Of a DNA stretch of 64,000 nt, positions 35,060 to 46,473 are shown piece by piece (within the stretch, counting starts at the first letter, position 1; every line of letters starts with the position of its first letter). The translations under genes were made by a program, and so were the position numbers. The notes beneath the pieces were generated by a model, which saw nothing but the letters and a program-made list of their open reading frames with translations, had not been told where the DNA came from and did no database searches. The stretch lies in the NCBI RefSeq assembly GCF_036711975.1, contig NC_091968.1:27327001-27391000 (forward strand). Reading direction: 5' to 3'. The stretch is from Onthophagus taurus (Eukaryota > Arthropoda > Insecta > Coleoptera > Scarabaeidae).

Positions 35060-36377
35060 TACTGTTGGAAATAATTCACGAGCACACCCTATATAATCTG
35101 AACGCGTGAAGATAAATCCATAATATTTGCGGAGCACAAAGGTTTACTGTAGACGAGTTTAATGAGGGAGTTTCGAGTTGTTCCGTCGCGGCATTGTTGA
35201 CTGAGCCGCCGTTCCAAGTGGAACATTCCGTCGCTATGGAGACCGAAGTGGATGGAAAATACCGGTCGTTTTTAGTGTGGTGTGAGGGACCATATTGTTA
35301 TCGTACTCTGTGCGCAATGGATGGGCGATCGCGTTACTTAAGCGAGTTTGAGCGAGGAATGTTTGTGGGTATGCACATTGAGGGTGTATCGTTCTGTGAA
35401 ATTGCACGTCGTTTGGAGCGGTCGTTATCGGCAGTGCAACGGGCATGGCGAGAATGGTCTGAGGTAAAACATAGGTACCTCCAGCCGCGGCCGGGACGGC
35501 CCTGCGCGTCCCCAGCACACGAGGATCGCGCTCTTGTGCTCAGTGCTTTAGCGTCGTGTGTGTCCTCCTCAAGGCAACTTGAAGCTATTTGGCCACCGGC
35601 AGGGGAAGGCGCACTCACTACACGAACTGTACGGCAGCGTTTGGTAGATAGTGGACTGCGCGCGCGTCGTGCGATACAGCGGATTCCAGTAACACCCGAG
35701 CACCGCAGCATACGTCACAGGTGGGTCGACGCTAGGCATTAGTAGGTTGTCGAGTAGAGGGACATTTTGTTTTCCGACGAATCAAGATTCGAATTGAGCA
35801 CCGGTGATGCGCGAATTTTAGTTCATCGGAGCCATGGTGATCGTCTACTCGAGCAGTGTGTGCAAGAACGCCCTATCCACCGACAACCGAGCATTATGGT
35901 ATGGTCTGTTATAGGGTCTGCTATACATGCACGACAACGTACGACAACACATCGGGCGTGTTGTACAGACTTTTGTGGAAGAGCACCGTATACCAATGCT
36001 TCCATGACTAGCTCGGTTTCCGCATCTAAATCCAATAAAACATGTGTGGGAAATGACTGGTCGGAGACTTCTACATTATCCGGCTTCCTCGGCTAACGTT
36101 GAGGAGCTATGGAGGCGAGTTGAGGTGGCATGGTTGGCCATCCCTCTTGCTACAATACAGCGACTTATAGACTCCATGCCACGTCGTGTAGCGATAGTAC
36201 GCGAAGCTCACGGGGGATACTCTCGCTATTGATGTTTCTCCTCCCAGCAGAGTTGTGCTGCTCTCCATGTGAGAGTAAGTTACACTACTTTAGTACTACT
36301 TCCATACCAAATTTTATTGCGCTAGACACACGCGTTCAGATTATACAGGGTGTGCTCGTGAATTATTTCCAACAGTG
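35060..36377 (+). mobile_element. Tc1/mariner-family transposon, inactive
   Basis: The 1318-bp element has inverted ends of ~50 bp (actgttggaaataattcacg ... cacaccctgtataatctgaa) flanked by TA (35058-35059 and 36378-36379). The plus strand encodes a paired-type helix-turn-helix region (LSEFERGMFVGMHIEGVSFC, 35330-35500) and, after a stop, LFSDESRFELS (first catalytic Asp). A second block, DNVRQHIGRVVQTFVEEHRI, has the second Asp. The third block reads HLNPIKHVWE where families have Asp, and is preceded by a stop. The transposase is therefore broken. The element is inserted into a CpG-rich inverted repeat, whose halves lie on both sides. Confidence 0.85.
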
Positions 36378-36385
36378 TATCAATA

Positions 36386-36600
36386 CGATTCCTCGCCCGC
36401 AAGCGACCATGGCGAAGTGAGCATAAACGCTTTCTCACTTCAGTGTTACACATTTGGTTCAGTTTTCATGATATCACATAAACGATATCATCTAATACTG
36501 CAGAGGTCGCTTGCGGGTGATGCACTAGAGCCTAGTATTACCTTCATATTAATATAATAGCATATTCAGCGCCTCGCCCGCAAGCGACCTCGGCGAAGTG
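36386..36600. repeat. CpG-rich inverted repeats (GCCTCGCCCGCAAGCGACC family)
   Basis: Copies at 36390, 36500 (inverted) and 36570. The last is close to the 3' end of the minus-strand protease at 36705. Confidence 0.55.
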
Positions 36601-36704
36601 AGAATTTCGTATACATAACTTTAAAGGTAACTTAATAAAACTCAACTCATTAAAAAGTGTAATATTTTTATGCCATCACATAATTGATCCTTTAAGAGGA
36701 TCAA

Positions 36705-37505
36705 CTAATTTGCATCTAATAATTTTACAGAGTTTAATATCCAGTCTTTAAAATAAGAGATTTTGGTATAAACTTCAGGCGCGGTGTTGTTGCAATCACC
36801 ACCATAAGAAACCAACCCAATTTGCACTAAATTACCGTCAATATCAGTTAAAAGGGGCCCCCCAGAGTCGCCACTGCAAGATCCTTGTCTCCCAATTCCA
36901 GTTAAGCAAATATTTCTTTCATCAACATTTCTATAGTAACGCCGACATCTTTGTGGACTTATCGTTGTGATTTTTACCTTATTCAAAACATCAGCAGCAG
37001 ATTTTACTAAGTAACCATTATTACTTGTGTAACCCCATCCGATTACGATGCATTCCAAACCAGATTGTTTTGGTAATTCGTTCCCATACAACTTACCCGG
37101 CCGAATATATGTACTAAATCGGACTTTTTTGTCAGTTTTTAACAATGCGATATCATTTACGACTCTATCATTATTGTATTCATCGTGAACGTATATTTTT
37201 GAAACCCCATATTTGGTGCCTTCCTCCCATCTCGAAGATCCAACGGATATAAAGGTGTATCGTTCATCTATTAATTGATGTCTTGAGTATGCACAATGAG
37301 CTGCCGTTAAAACATAACGACTCGTTATCAAAGAAGCCCCACAAGTATGATAACCATTATAAATTATGCTCACAATAAACGGAAAATTACGTTGATCTGC
37401 TGGCCCACCCTCAATAATACGAACTATCCTGCTTTTTAAACATTTACTTTTTGATTCGACCACGAATAAAAACAAAAAAATGAAAAAATAAAGTTTGATG
37501 TGCAT
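36705..37505 (-). CDS. Secreted S1A serine protease
   Basis: The start at 37505 gives a signal peptide (MHIKLYFFIFLFLFVVES) and 266 aa. Upstream in-frame ATGs would place ~20 residues ahead of it. Activation is at SRIVR|IIEG. The triad is His in TAAHC, Asp in VNDIAL and Ser in GDSGGPL. The pocket is Gly189/Ser190, Gly216, Glu226 with a CNNT sequon. It is most similar to 37611 and 31500, sharing DERNICLTG before the active-site loop. It is head to head with 37611; 105 bp separate the start codons. Confidence 0.9.
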   Translation of the reverse strand: MHIKLYFFIFLFLFVVESKSKCLKSRIVRIIEGGPADQRNFPFIVSIIYNGYHTCGASLITSRYVLTAAHCAYSRHQLIDERYTFISVGSSRWEEGTKYGVSKIYVHDEYNNDRVVNDIALLKTDKKVRFSTYIRPGKLYGNELPKQSGLECIVIGWGYTSNNGYLVKSAADVLNKVKITTISPQRCRRYYRNVDERNICLTGIGRQGSCSGDSGGPLLTDIDGNLVQIGLVSYGGDCNNTAPEVYTKISYFKDWILNSVKLLDAN

Positions 37506-37610
37506 TTTCGATAATAATATGAGAAAACAAAGAAAACTTTTTAACGTGGGATCAATTAAACCCACGTTTAACTCATAAAATCATCTTGGTTTTTACATCG
37601 TTTATTCGAA
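37506..37610. promoter_or_regulatory. Bidirectional promoter with mirrored ACGTGGG boxes
   Basis: acgtggg at 37544-37550 faces the minus-strand gene and cccacgt at 37561-37567 faces the plus-strand gene, 38 and 43 bp from the two ATGs. Each gene therefore sees the box in the same orientation. A TATA-like ataaaa follows at 37575-37580. Confidence 0.55.
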
Positions 37611-38408
37611 ATGTACATTATAAAATTTTACCTACTTTTTTTATTTTTAATTTTAACGGAAAGTAAAAAAATTCGAAGAAGAAAAAAAGTTCGAATTATT
37701 GAAGGCGAAGTAGCGAATCAGAAGGATTATCCATTCGTGGTTAGCATAATTTACAACAACAGACATATTTGCGGAGGTTCTTTGATTTCGGAACGTTACG
37801 TTTTAACAGCGGCTCATTGTACTTATTCAGGAAGCGAACCAAGAAATATAGAAAACATTTTAATTTCCGTCGGATCCTCCAAATGGGAAACCGGAACGAA
37901 ATATGAAATATCTAAATCGTATGCTCACGAAGATTACGATAAAGCTACGACAACCAACGATATCGGATTATTTAAAACCGAAGAAGATGTCGAATTTACT
38001 CAAAATGTACAACCGATTAAATTGTATCTTAATGATTTACCCAAAGAATCTGATTTGGAATGTATGGTAATCGGTTGGGGATTTACAAGCGATAATGGTT
38101 TTATGGTCAGAAAAGCTTCGAGTGTTTTGAATTTGGTCAAAATTAAAACGATAAGTATTGAAAGTTGTCGAAAATTTTATAGGCACATTGATGAAAGGAA
38201 TATATGTTTAACTGGATCGAGTAGGAAGGGAACTTGTAGTGGAGATTCTGGTGGGCCTCTTTTCATTCAAGTTTACACTGAATTAATGCAAATTGGATTG
38301 GTTTCTTTTGGTGGTGATTGCAATAACACATCACCTGAGGTTCATACAAGAATTTTTTATTTTAAGGATTGGATATCATATGCTATGACATTGTTAGATG
38401 TAGATTAA
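37611..38408 (+). CDS. Secreted S1A serine protease
   Basis: 265 aa, single exon. The signal peptide is MYIIKFYLLFLFLILTES. A basic propeptide (KKIRRRKKVR) precedes IIEG. The triad is His in TAAHC, Asp in TNDIGL and Ser in GDSGGPL. The pocket is Gly189/Thr190, Gly216, Glu226 with a CNNT sequon. Residue 215 sits in SFGG, not SYGG. It is closest to 31500-32501 but ends at the final helix, without that gene's 70-residue tail. Confidence 0.9.
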   Translation: MYIIKFYLLFLFLILTESKKIRRRKKVRIIEGEVANQKDYPFVVSIIYNNRHICGGSLISERYVLTAAHCTYSGSEPRNIENILISVGSSKWETGTKYEISKSYAHEDYDKATTTNDIGLFKTEEDVEFTQNVQPIKLYLNDLPKESDLECMVIGWGFTSDNGFMVRKASSVLNLVKIKTISIESCRKFYRHIDERNICLTGSSRKGTCSGDSGGPLFIQVYTELMQIGLVSFGGDCNNTSPEVHTRIFYFKDWISYAMTLLDVD

Positions 38409-38629
38409 TAAATTTCTCAACCATTTATTTTTTTTTATTCATTTCAAAATTCAAAATGTTAATCAGAAATTGATCACAAATAACTCATATCAGTTTGAAC
38501 TTTACTTGAATTAGAAAGAATAAATCCAAAGAAATATTTTGTACCAGTATAAAAGGACCAGGAATCAGTCGAAGAAGATTTCAACAACACTTTTCCCATA
38601 AGAGGAGAATGAACAAAAAATTATAAACA

Positions 38630-39050
38630 ATGAGGACTGAAGAGGATAAGATTATTTGAGGTAAAGATAAAGAGCTGCTCAAAACGACTGTTAGGAAACT
38701 TAACTTGATGATTAGCAAGCTAAGCTCATCGTTTATGACATACATGTATAGAAAAGAAAATGGTTTTTGACAAAGATTTCCAGAAAAAACATCATATAAT
38801 CTCCAGGGCGATGTTGATGGATATCAGAGGTTGCCAGAAAAAATTGATAAGAATTTCTTAAGGATATCAAAGATTGTCATAGATAGCATAGCATGATGCC
38901 CAGAATGATATAAAAGATTATTAGAATCGGAATTGTGTGCTGGCGAGGACCATGTTATAAATGGTAATGTAAAATGTCAAAAACGATGTTGGGATATGCC
39001 AAAAAAAATACAAAAGGATGTTTGTAATGATGTTAGTTGCTAGGAAAGAT
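38630..39050. repeat. Degenerate left edge of the 196-bp array
   Basis: Recurrent gatgttg and atgccag motifs without a stable period. No gene is seen in 38409-39050. Confidence 0.5.
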
Positions 39051-41860
39051 GTTGAGATATGTCGGAGACCACGCCAAGGATTGTCAGACACAACATTGTA
39101 TTGCTATTAAGATATTGAGAGTGTTAAGGGTTATTAAAGACGGAATTGTATACAACCGAGGATGATTTTGAGAGATGCCAGGAATGATAGTTTATGATGA
39201 GATGGATGAATAATGTTGAGGAATGTCCGCGATGATGTCAAAGATGGTCAGAAACAACATTGTATTGCTATGAAGATATTAAGAGTGTCTAGATTAATAC
39301 AAGGATGTTCACAGTGATGTTAAGGGTTATTAAAGACGGATTTATATACAACCGAGGATGATTTTGAGAGATCCCAGGAATGATAATTTACGATGAGATG
39401 GATGAATAATGTTGAGGAATGTCCGCGATGATGTCAAAGATGGTCAGAAACAACATTGTATTGCTATGAAGATATTAAGAGTGTCTAGATTAATACAAGG
39501 ATGTTCACAGTGATGTTAAGGGTTATTAAAAACGGAATTGTATACAACCGAGGATGATTTTGAGAGATGCCAGGAATGATAAGTTATGATGAGATGGATG
39601 AATAATGTTGAGGAATGTCCGCGATGATGTCAAAGATGGTCAGAAACAACATTGTATTGCTATGAAGATATTAAGAGTGTCTAGATTAAAACAAGGATGT
39701 TCACAGTGATGTTAAGGGTTATTAAAGACGGAATTGTATACAACCAAGGATGATTTTGGGAGATGCCAGGAATAATAATTTATGATGAGATGGATGAATA
39801 ATGTTGAGGAATGTCCGCGATGATGTCAAAGATGGTCAGAAACAACATTGTATTGCTATGAAGATATTAAGAGTGTCTAGATTAATACAAGGATGTTCAC
39901 AGTGATGTTAAGGGTTATTAAAAACGGAATTGTATACAACCGAGGATGATTTTGAGAGATGCCAGGAATGATAAGTTATGATGAGATGGATGAATAATGT
40001 TGAGGAATGTCCGCGATGATGTCAAAGATGGTCAGAAACAACATTGTATTGCTATGAAGATATTGAGAGTGTCTAGATTGATACAAAGATGTTCACAGTG
40101 ATGTTAAGGGTTATTAAAGACGGAATTGTATACAACCGAGGATGATTTTGAGAGATGCCAGGAATGATAATTTATGATGATATGGATGAATAATGTTGAG
40201 GAATGTCCGCGATGATGTCAAAGATGGTCAGAAACAACATTGTATTGCTATGAAGATATTGAGAGTGTCTAGATTGCTACAAAGATGTCCACAGTGATGT
40301 TAAGGATTATTAAAGACGGAATTGTATACAACCGAGGATGATTTTGAGAGATGCCAGGAATGATAATTTATGATGAGATGGATGAATAATGTTGAGGAAT
40401 GTCCGCGATGATGTCAAAGATGGTCAGAAACAACATTGTATTGCTATGAAGATATTAAGAGTGTCTAGATTAATACAAGGATGTTCACAGTGATGTTAAG
40501 GGTTATTAAAGATGGAATTGTATACAACCGAGGATGATTTTGAGAGATGACAGTAATGATAATTTATGATGAGATGGATGAATAATGTTGAGGAATGTCC
40601 GCGATGATGTCAAAGATGGTCAGAAACAACATTGTATTGCTATGAAGATATTAAGAGTGTCTAGATTAATACAAGGATGTTTACACTGATGTTAAGGGTT
40701 ATTAAAAACGGAATTGTATGCAACCGAGGATGATTTTGAGTGATTCCAGGAATGATAATTTACGATGAAATGGATGAATAATGTTGAGGAATGTCCGCGA
40801 TGATGTCAAAGATGATCAGAAACAACATTGTATTGCTATGAAGATATTAAGAGTGTCTAGATTAATACAAGGATGTTTACAGTGATGTTAAGGGTTATTA
40901 AAAACGGAATTGTATGCAACCGATAATGATTTTGAGTGATTTCAGGAATGATAATTTACGATGAAATGGATGAATAATGTTGAGGAATGTCCGCGATGAT
41001 GTCAAAGATGGTCAGAAACAACATTGTATTGCTATGAAGATATTAAGAGTGTCTAGATTAATACAAGGATGTTTACAGTGATGTTAAGGGTTATTAAAAA
41101 CGGAATTGTATGCAACCGAGGATGATTTTGAGAGATGCCAGGAATGATAATTTATGATGAGATGGATGAATAATGTTTAGGAATGTCCGCGATGATGTCA
41201 AAGATGGTCAAAAACAACATTGTATTGTTATGAAGATATTGAGAGTGTCTAGATTAATACAAGGATATTTACAGTAATGTTAAGGGTTATTAAAAACGGA
41301 ATTGTATACAACAGAGGATGATTTTGAGAGATGCCAGGAATGATAATTTACGATGAGATGGATGAATAATGTTGAGGAATGTCCGCGATGATGTCAAAGA
41401 TGGTCAGAAACAACATTGTATTGCTATGAAGAAATTAAGAGTGTCTAGATTAATACAAGGATGTTTACAGTGATGTTAAAAGTTATTAAAAACGGAATTG
41501 TATGCAACCGACGATGATTTTGAGAGATGCCAGGAAGGATAATTTATGATGAGATGGATGAATAATGTTGAGGAATGTCCGCGATGATGTCAAAGATGGT
41601 CAGAAACAACATTGTATTGCTATGAAGAAATTAAGAGTGTCTAGATTAATACAAGGATGTTTACAGTGATGTTAAAAGTTATTAAAAACGGAATTGTATG
41701 CAACCGACGATGATTTTGAGAGATGCTAGGAAGGATAACTTAGGATGAGATGGATGAATAATGTTGAGGAATGTCCGCGATGATGTCAAAGGTGGTCAGA
41801 AACAACATTGTGTAATATTCGGGGTGTCTAAATTGATGTAAGGATGTCCTCGATTATACC
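39050..41860. repeat. 196-bp tandem array
   Basis: The marker gaatgtccgcgatgatgtca recurs at 39221, 39417, 39613, 39809 and onward every ~196 bp to about 41770, roughly 14 copies. Copies are very similar to each other. Blocks at 39240-39900 alternate small variants (gacgg/aacgg, tatacaacc/tatgcaacc). No coding potential is evident. Confidence 0.92.
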
Positions 41861-41886
41861 ATATTAAGATGTTCAAAATTATCTTA

Positions 41887-42070
41887 AAGTTTAATTATTT
41901 CCCATTCAATTAAGCTAGAAAAATAGCAATAACCACGCGTAACCATAGCAACCAATTGTTTCAGATATTAAATATAATCATTGTCTTTAATAAAATATCT
42001 GAAACAATTGGTTGCCATGGTTACGTGCTGCTATTTTTCTAGCTCAAAAGAATGGGAAATGATTAGACTT
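41887..42070. mobile_element. MITE, hairpin type
   Basis: A 184-bp element with ~78-bp inverted arms (aagtttaattatttcccatt ... and inverted copy) around a short AT-rich centre. It lies within the degenerate right edge of the 196-bp array. Confidence 0.75.
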
Positions 42071-44550
42071 TTGGGAAACACTGTATTGCTATGTGGAATG
42101 ATGTTGAGAAGTATCTAGATTGATACAAAGATGTCCGCCATCATGTCAAAGGTGATCAGAAACAACATTGTGTGTTATTCGGGGTGCCTAATTGATGTAA
42201 GGATGTCCATGATTATACTATATTAAGAGATACTCAAAAACAATATTATCTTCTGCCCGGCACGATGTTGAGAGAGTACCAGAGATGATATTGAGGAATA
42301 CCAGGAATGTAAGGGGTGATGTTGGGATGTGTCAAGAACAATATACAAAGATATCCGCCACAATGTCGAGGTTTATCAATGATGGCATTGTATGTTGTCC
42401 AGGACGATTTTAAAGTATTAGTGATAATGAGAGATGTCCGAGATGATGTTGAGATACATCTAAGACGATATTAGAACCTCAAATTCACGAACATCTTTCG
42501 AGAGTGTCAGAAATGATACAATGTTGTGTGTAAACATCCAAAACTATGTTAATGGGTGTAAGAGACAATATTGACAGATACCCGCAACAATGTTGCAGGC
42601 TGCTAAGGATGATATTATATGTTGTCCGAGATGGTGTTGGGTGTCTAAATGTATGTAAGGATGTCCACAATTATATCATATTAAGAAATGTTCAAAAACG
42701 CTATTATATATTGATAATACGATGTTGATGGGTACCAGAGATGATACAATGTTGGGTGTAAGCATTCAAAACTATGTTAAGGATGTCCATGATTATATCA
42801 TATTAAGAAATGTTCAAAAACGCGATTATACAGGTGTTTCATGTTTTTGTAGCAGGACTTTATCAGTCGATAGATCTTTTAAAATTAGCGCAAAAACTTC
42901 ATATAAACATAGATCGAATGCTTTGTTTTGAAGATACAGGGTGTTTAAGTTAAATTTTTTAATTGATTTTTATTTAATATTAGACGTGTATTTCAACCGA
43001 TTCTATTCAAATTTGGTACACAGGTTTATATGAAGTTTTTGTGTTAAAGTCCTGCTACAAAAACCTGAAACACCTGTATTCTGATAATACGATGTTGATG
43101 GGCATCAGAGATGATATTAAGGATCAATGACAGTATTATATGCTGTCGAACACGATTTTGAGGGATACCAGGTATGATAACTTAGGATAATGCCATGAAT
43201 AATGTTGAGGAATGTCCGCGATGATGTCAAGGGTGGTGAGAAAGAACAATTTGTGTTATCCGGGGTGTTTAAGTTGATGTAATGATATCCGCGATTATAC
43301 CATATTAAGAGATATTAAAAAACAAGATTATATACTGCCCGGTACGATGTTGATAGCTATCGGGGATGATATTAAGGGACACCAAGAATGTAAATGAGGA
43401 ATGTTAGGACGTGTCAAGAACGATATACGGGGATATCTACGACAATGCCGTGGTTTGTCAATAGCGGCATTGTATTTTGATCAGGACGATTTTGAGGAAT
43501 TGTTGGTCATGGGCGATATCCGAGATCATGTTAAAATATATCTAAGACGATATAAGATGTTGTGCAAAAGTATCCGTAACTATGTTAATGGGTGTCAAAG
43601 ACGATATTGATGCTTGCGATGAAGTTGGAGAGGTTGCTAAAGATGATATTATATGTTGTCTGGGATGATATTGGGTGTCTAAATTGATTCTCACCAACAT
43701 ACATATTGTAATACAGTACAAACTAACTTATCTGCCAGATAACGCTGTCTGGAAATTTATCGGTATATTGTACAACCGGCCCTAAGAGATGTTCAGAAAC
43801 GAGATTATGTACTGCCGGGATACACGGGAGTTGTCAATAACGGTATGGTATACTGTTGAAGACGATTTTAAGGTATCGTTGGTAATGAAGGATGTCCGAG
43901 ATGATGTTAAGATATGTCTGAAATGATATTAAGACAATATTAAGATTTCATTATTGCAAACATTTCTTGAGATTGTCAGAAACGATACAATGTTGTGTAC
44001 AAAAATCCGAAACTATGTTAATGGGTGTCAAAGACGATATTGATGCTTGCGATGAAATTGGAGAGGTTGCTAAATATGACATTATATGTTGCCTGGGATG
44101 ATATTGGGTGTCTAAATTGATTCTCACCAACATACATATCCATACATTGTAATACAGTACAAACTAACTTACCTGCCAGATAACGCTATCTGGAAGTTTA
44201 TCGGCATATTGTACAACCGGCCCTAAGAGATGTCCAGAAACGAGATTATGTACTGCCGGGATACACGGGAGTTGTCAATAACGGCATGGTATGTTGTTGA
44301 AGACGATTTTAAGGTATCGTTGGTAATGAAGGATGTTCCAGATGATGTTAAGATATGTCTGAAATGATATTAAGACAATATTAAAATTTCATTATTGCAA
44401 ACATTTTTCGAGATTGTTAGAAACGATACAATGTTGTGTACAAAAATCCGAAACTATGTTAATGGGTGTCAGAGATGATGTCGGATGTTGCCAAAGATGT
44501 TGAGAGTTTCTAAGAATAGTAATGAAGGATTTCTACCACGGTAAATGTTG
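42071..44550. repeat. Degenerate GATGTT-type repeats with a 428-bp tandem duplication
   Basis: Irregular relatives of the 196-bp unit. A block with aatgggtgtcaaagacgata and ttgtacaaccggccctaaga at 43570-43860 recurs at about 44000-44290, offset ~428 bp. Short reading frames here are not supported as genes. Confidence 0.65.
42831..43076. mobile_element. TA-flanked MITE
   Basis: A 246-bp element with ends caggtgtttcatgtttttgt and its near-complement, ~30-bp arms, and TA at both edges (42829-42830 and 43077-43078), as for Tc1/mariner-derived MITEs. Confidence 0.7.
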
Positions 44551-44789
44551 CAATGTTGCGAGATGAACCAAAAAAAATTGTTAATCAGAGAAACGAAAGT
44601 TTCCAATTTATCAATACAGTCCTCGTTCTCATTATATTTGAAACTCAACCATTGAATGATGAGTTGCTGGTTATCTATATTAGGTGTAAAAGCGATACAA
44701 CGCTGTTCATAAAGTCTGTTAAGAATTGTAAAACTTAGTCTTCATTTTATTTTTTTTACATTCATAGCATCAATCTCTTACCCCTCTAA

Positions 44790-46273
44790 GGCCCACTACT
44801 ACCACTCATAGTTAAAGTCTCTGATAGCGTTATCTATCGGATAGCTTAAAAATTGGTTACTACCACTGTATTTATCTTATAGATACCGCTATCCAAAAGA
44901 TAACTTTTGAAATATCTGTAACCCGTGGATTGGGTGTGGGATAAGTTGCTATCTAAGGGATAACTGCGGATACCTAACCTCAAATAGAATTTATGCTGAC
45001 GTATAAAATTCGAGCGTAAAAAAACTATTAACAATTAACATTAGATAAAATCATTATGGATAATTTCTTCGACATTGGAGATGGAGAACAAATTTTTGAA
45101 GAAATCAACGAATTATTTCCTATAAGAAGCGAAAGGATAATAAGGAGTAGAGTTGACCATTTAAATATTCATTCAGATGTTGAATTTGTGACGAGATTTC
45201 GTCTCTCGAAAAAAAGTTTTCATCACCTTTTGAATCAAATAGAAGATGTAATAAAACCTCCATCCATGATGTAAGCAATTTGTTGATTGCTATTATTTAA
45301 TGTAAAATTCATCAAAATTTTAGTAATAATGCTGTACCTCCTTCAAACCGTTTGTTGCTAACACTTCGGTTTTATGTAAAAAGTAACATGTTGCTATCCA
45401 TAGCAGATTTTGCAGGAGTGAGTGTACAATTGGCATCTTCAGTCGTATAATACGAGATATACATAGTTTTTGCTTTCCTTGCCATGTAACTGCATCACTT
45501 TTTTTCTTTTCTATTACATTTTTATGTTTGATAACGAATTCAAGAAGATGTTCGCATTCCTCTTTGATGAAATTGGTGGTTCGTTGCCTTTTCTCAGTTT
45601 CCAAATTTTAATTTTAAGATTTGAACAGGTTAGAATATCTTCAAAATACCTAATAGTAGGTCTTTTGACCTACATAGTACTGTTAGTTTAACATAATAGA
45701 CCAAAAAATCCCTAGATTCCTTGGCTATCTCAAGGATTTCTTAACTATGAGATAAATGGAGGTGGTAGTACGCACGACCCTGTTATCTACGAGATAAATT
45801 GTATCTTATAGATAGCTTAACTGACAGATAGCATTGGTTTGGTAGTAACGGGCCTAAGACCCACTTTTACCACCTCTTGATAAATTTATCCGATAGATAA
45901 TTACCATGGTTACAGCGGTTTTAAGCGCTCTCATTGGCTAAGGTCCATTACTACCATCTTTTAGTTAAATTTATCTTATAGATAAACCCATCTACTAGCC
46001 AATCAGAGCGCGTAAAATAGCCGTAACCTTGGTAATAATCCCTTAGATAGCTTAACCAGAAGATGGTAGTAACGAGCCTTAGGTCCATTACTACCATCTT
46101 TTAGTTAAATTTATCTTATAGATAAACTCATCTACTAGCCAATTAGAACGCGTAAAATAACCGTAACCGTGGTAATAATCCCTTAGATAGCTTAACCAGA
46201 AGAGGTAGTAACGAGCTTTAGAGCGCCAATTTATCTATCGGTTAAATTTATCAAGAGGTGGTAAAAGTGGGCC
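44790..46273 (+). mobile_element. PIF/Harbinger transposon, decayed
   Basis: The 1484-bp element begins ggcccactactaccac and ends with an inverted copy (gtggtaaaagtgggcc). It is flanked by TAA at 44787-44789 and 46274-46276, the target duplication typical of PIF/Harbinger. The plus strand (45056-45274) encodes a transposase N-terminus (RSRVDHLNIHSDVEFVTRFR, then LSKKSFHHLL) cut short by a stop. The minus strand (45320-45604) encodes the start of a Myb/SANT-like accessory protein (KRQRTTNFIKEECEHLLEFV). The catalytic DDE region is deleted. Subterminal segments at 45890-46260 are repeated and partly inverted. Confidence 0.85.
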
Positions 46274-46405
46274 TAAAAGACTAAAAAATCTAACAAAAGC
46301 AGAATAAGATTCTACACAAATTTGAGTTTTTAATGTTACAAAAAATATTCGTTTTTACATATTTTAAAATTAAGAAAAAAAAAACAAAACAATTTTATAT
46401 TTTTA

Positions 46406-46412
46406 ACGTGGG
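46406..46412 (+). promoter_or_regulatory. ACGTGGG box upstream of the acidic-repeat gene
   Basis: acgtggg, 61 bp before the ATG at 46474, followed by gataaaaat at 46418. The same heptamer is found near the starts of four other family genes. Confidence 0.45.
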
Positions 46413-46473
46413 TTGACGATAAAAATTAAAACCGTTTCAAAAACTCGAACATCCTTTTTCTCAACACACTACA

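Noticed and set aside
35234-36035. Minus-strand frames over the Tc1-like element
   Set aside because: They overlap the recognisable transposase on the plus strand and show no homology of their own.
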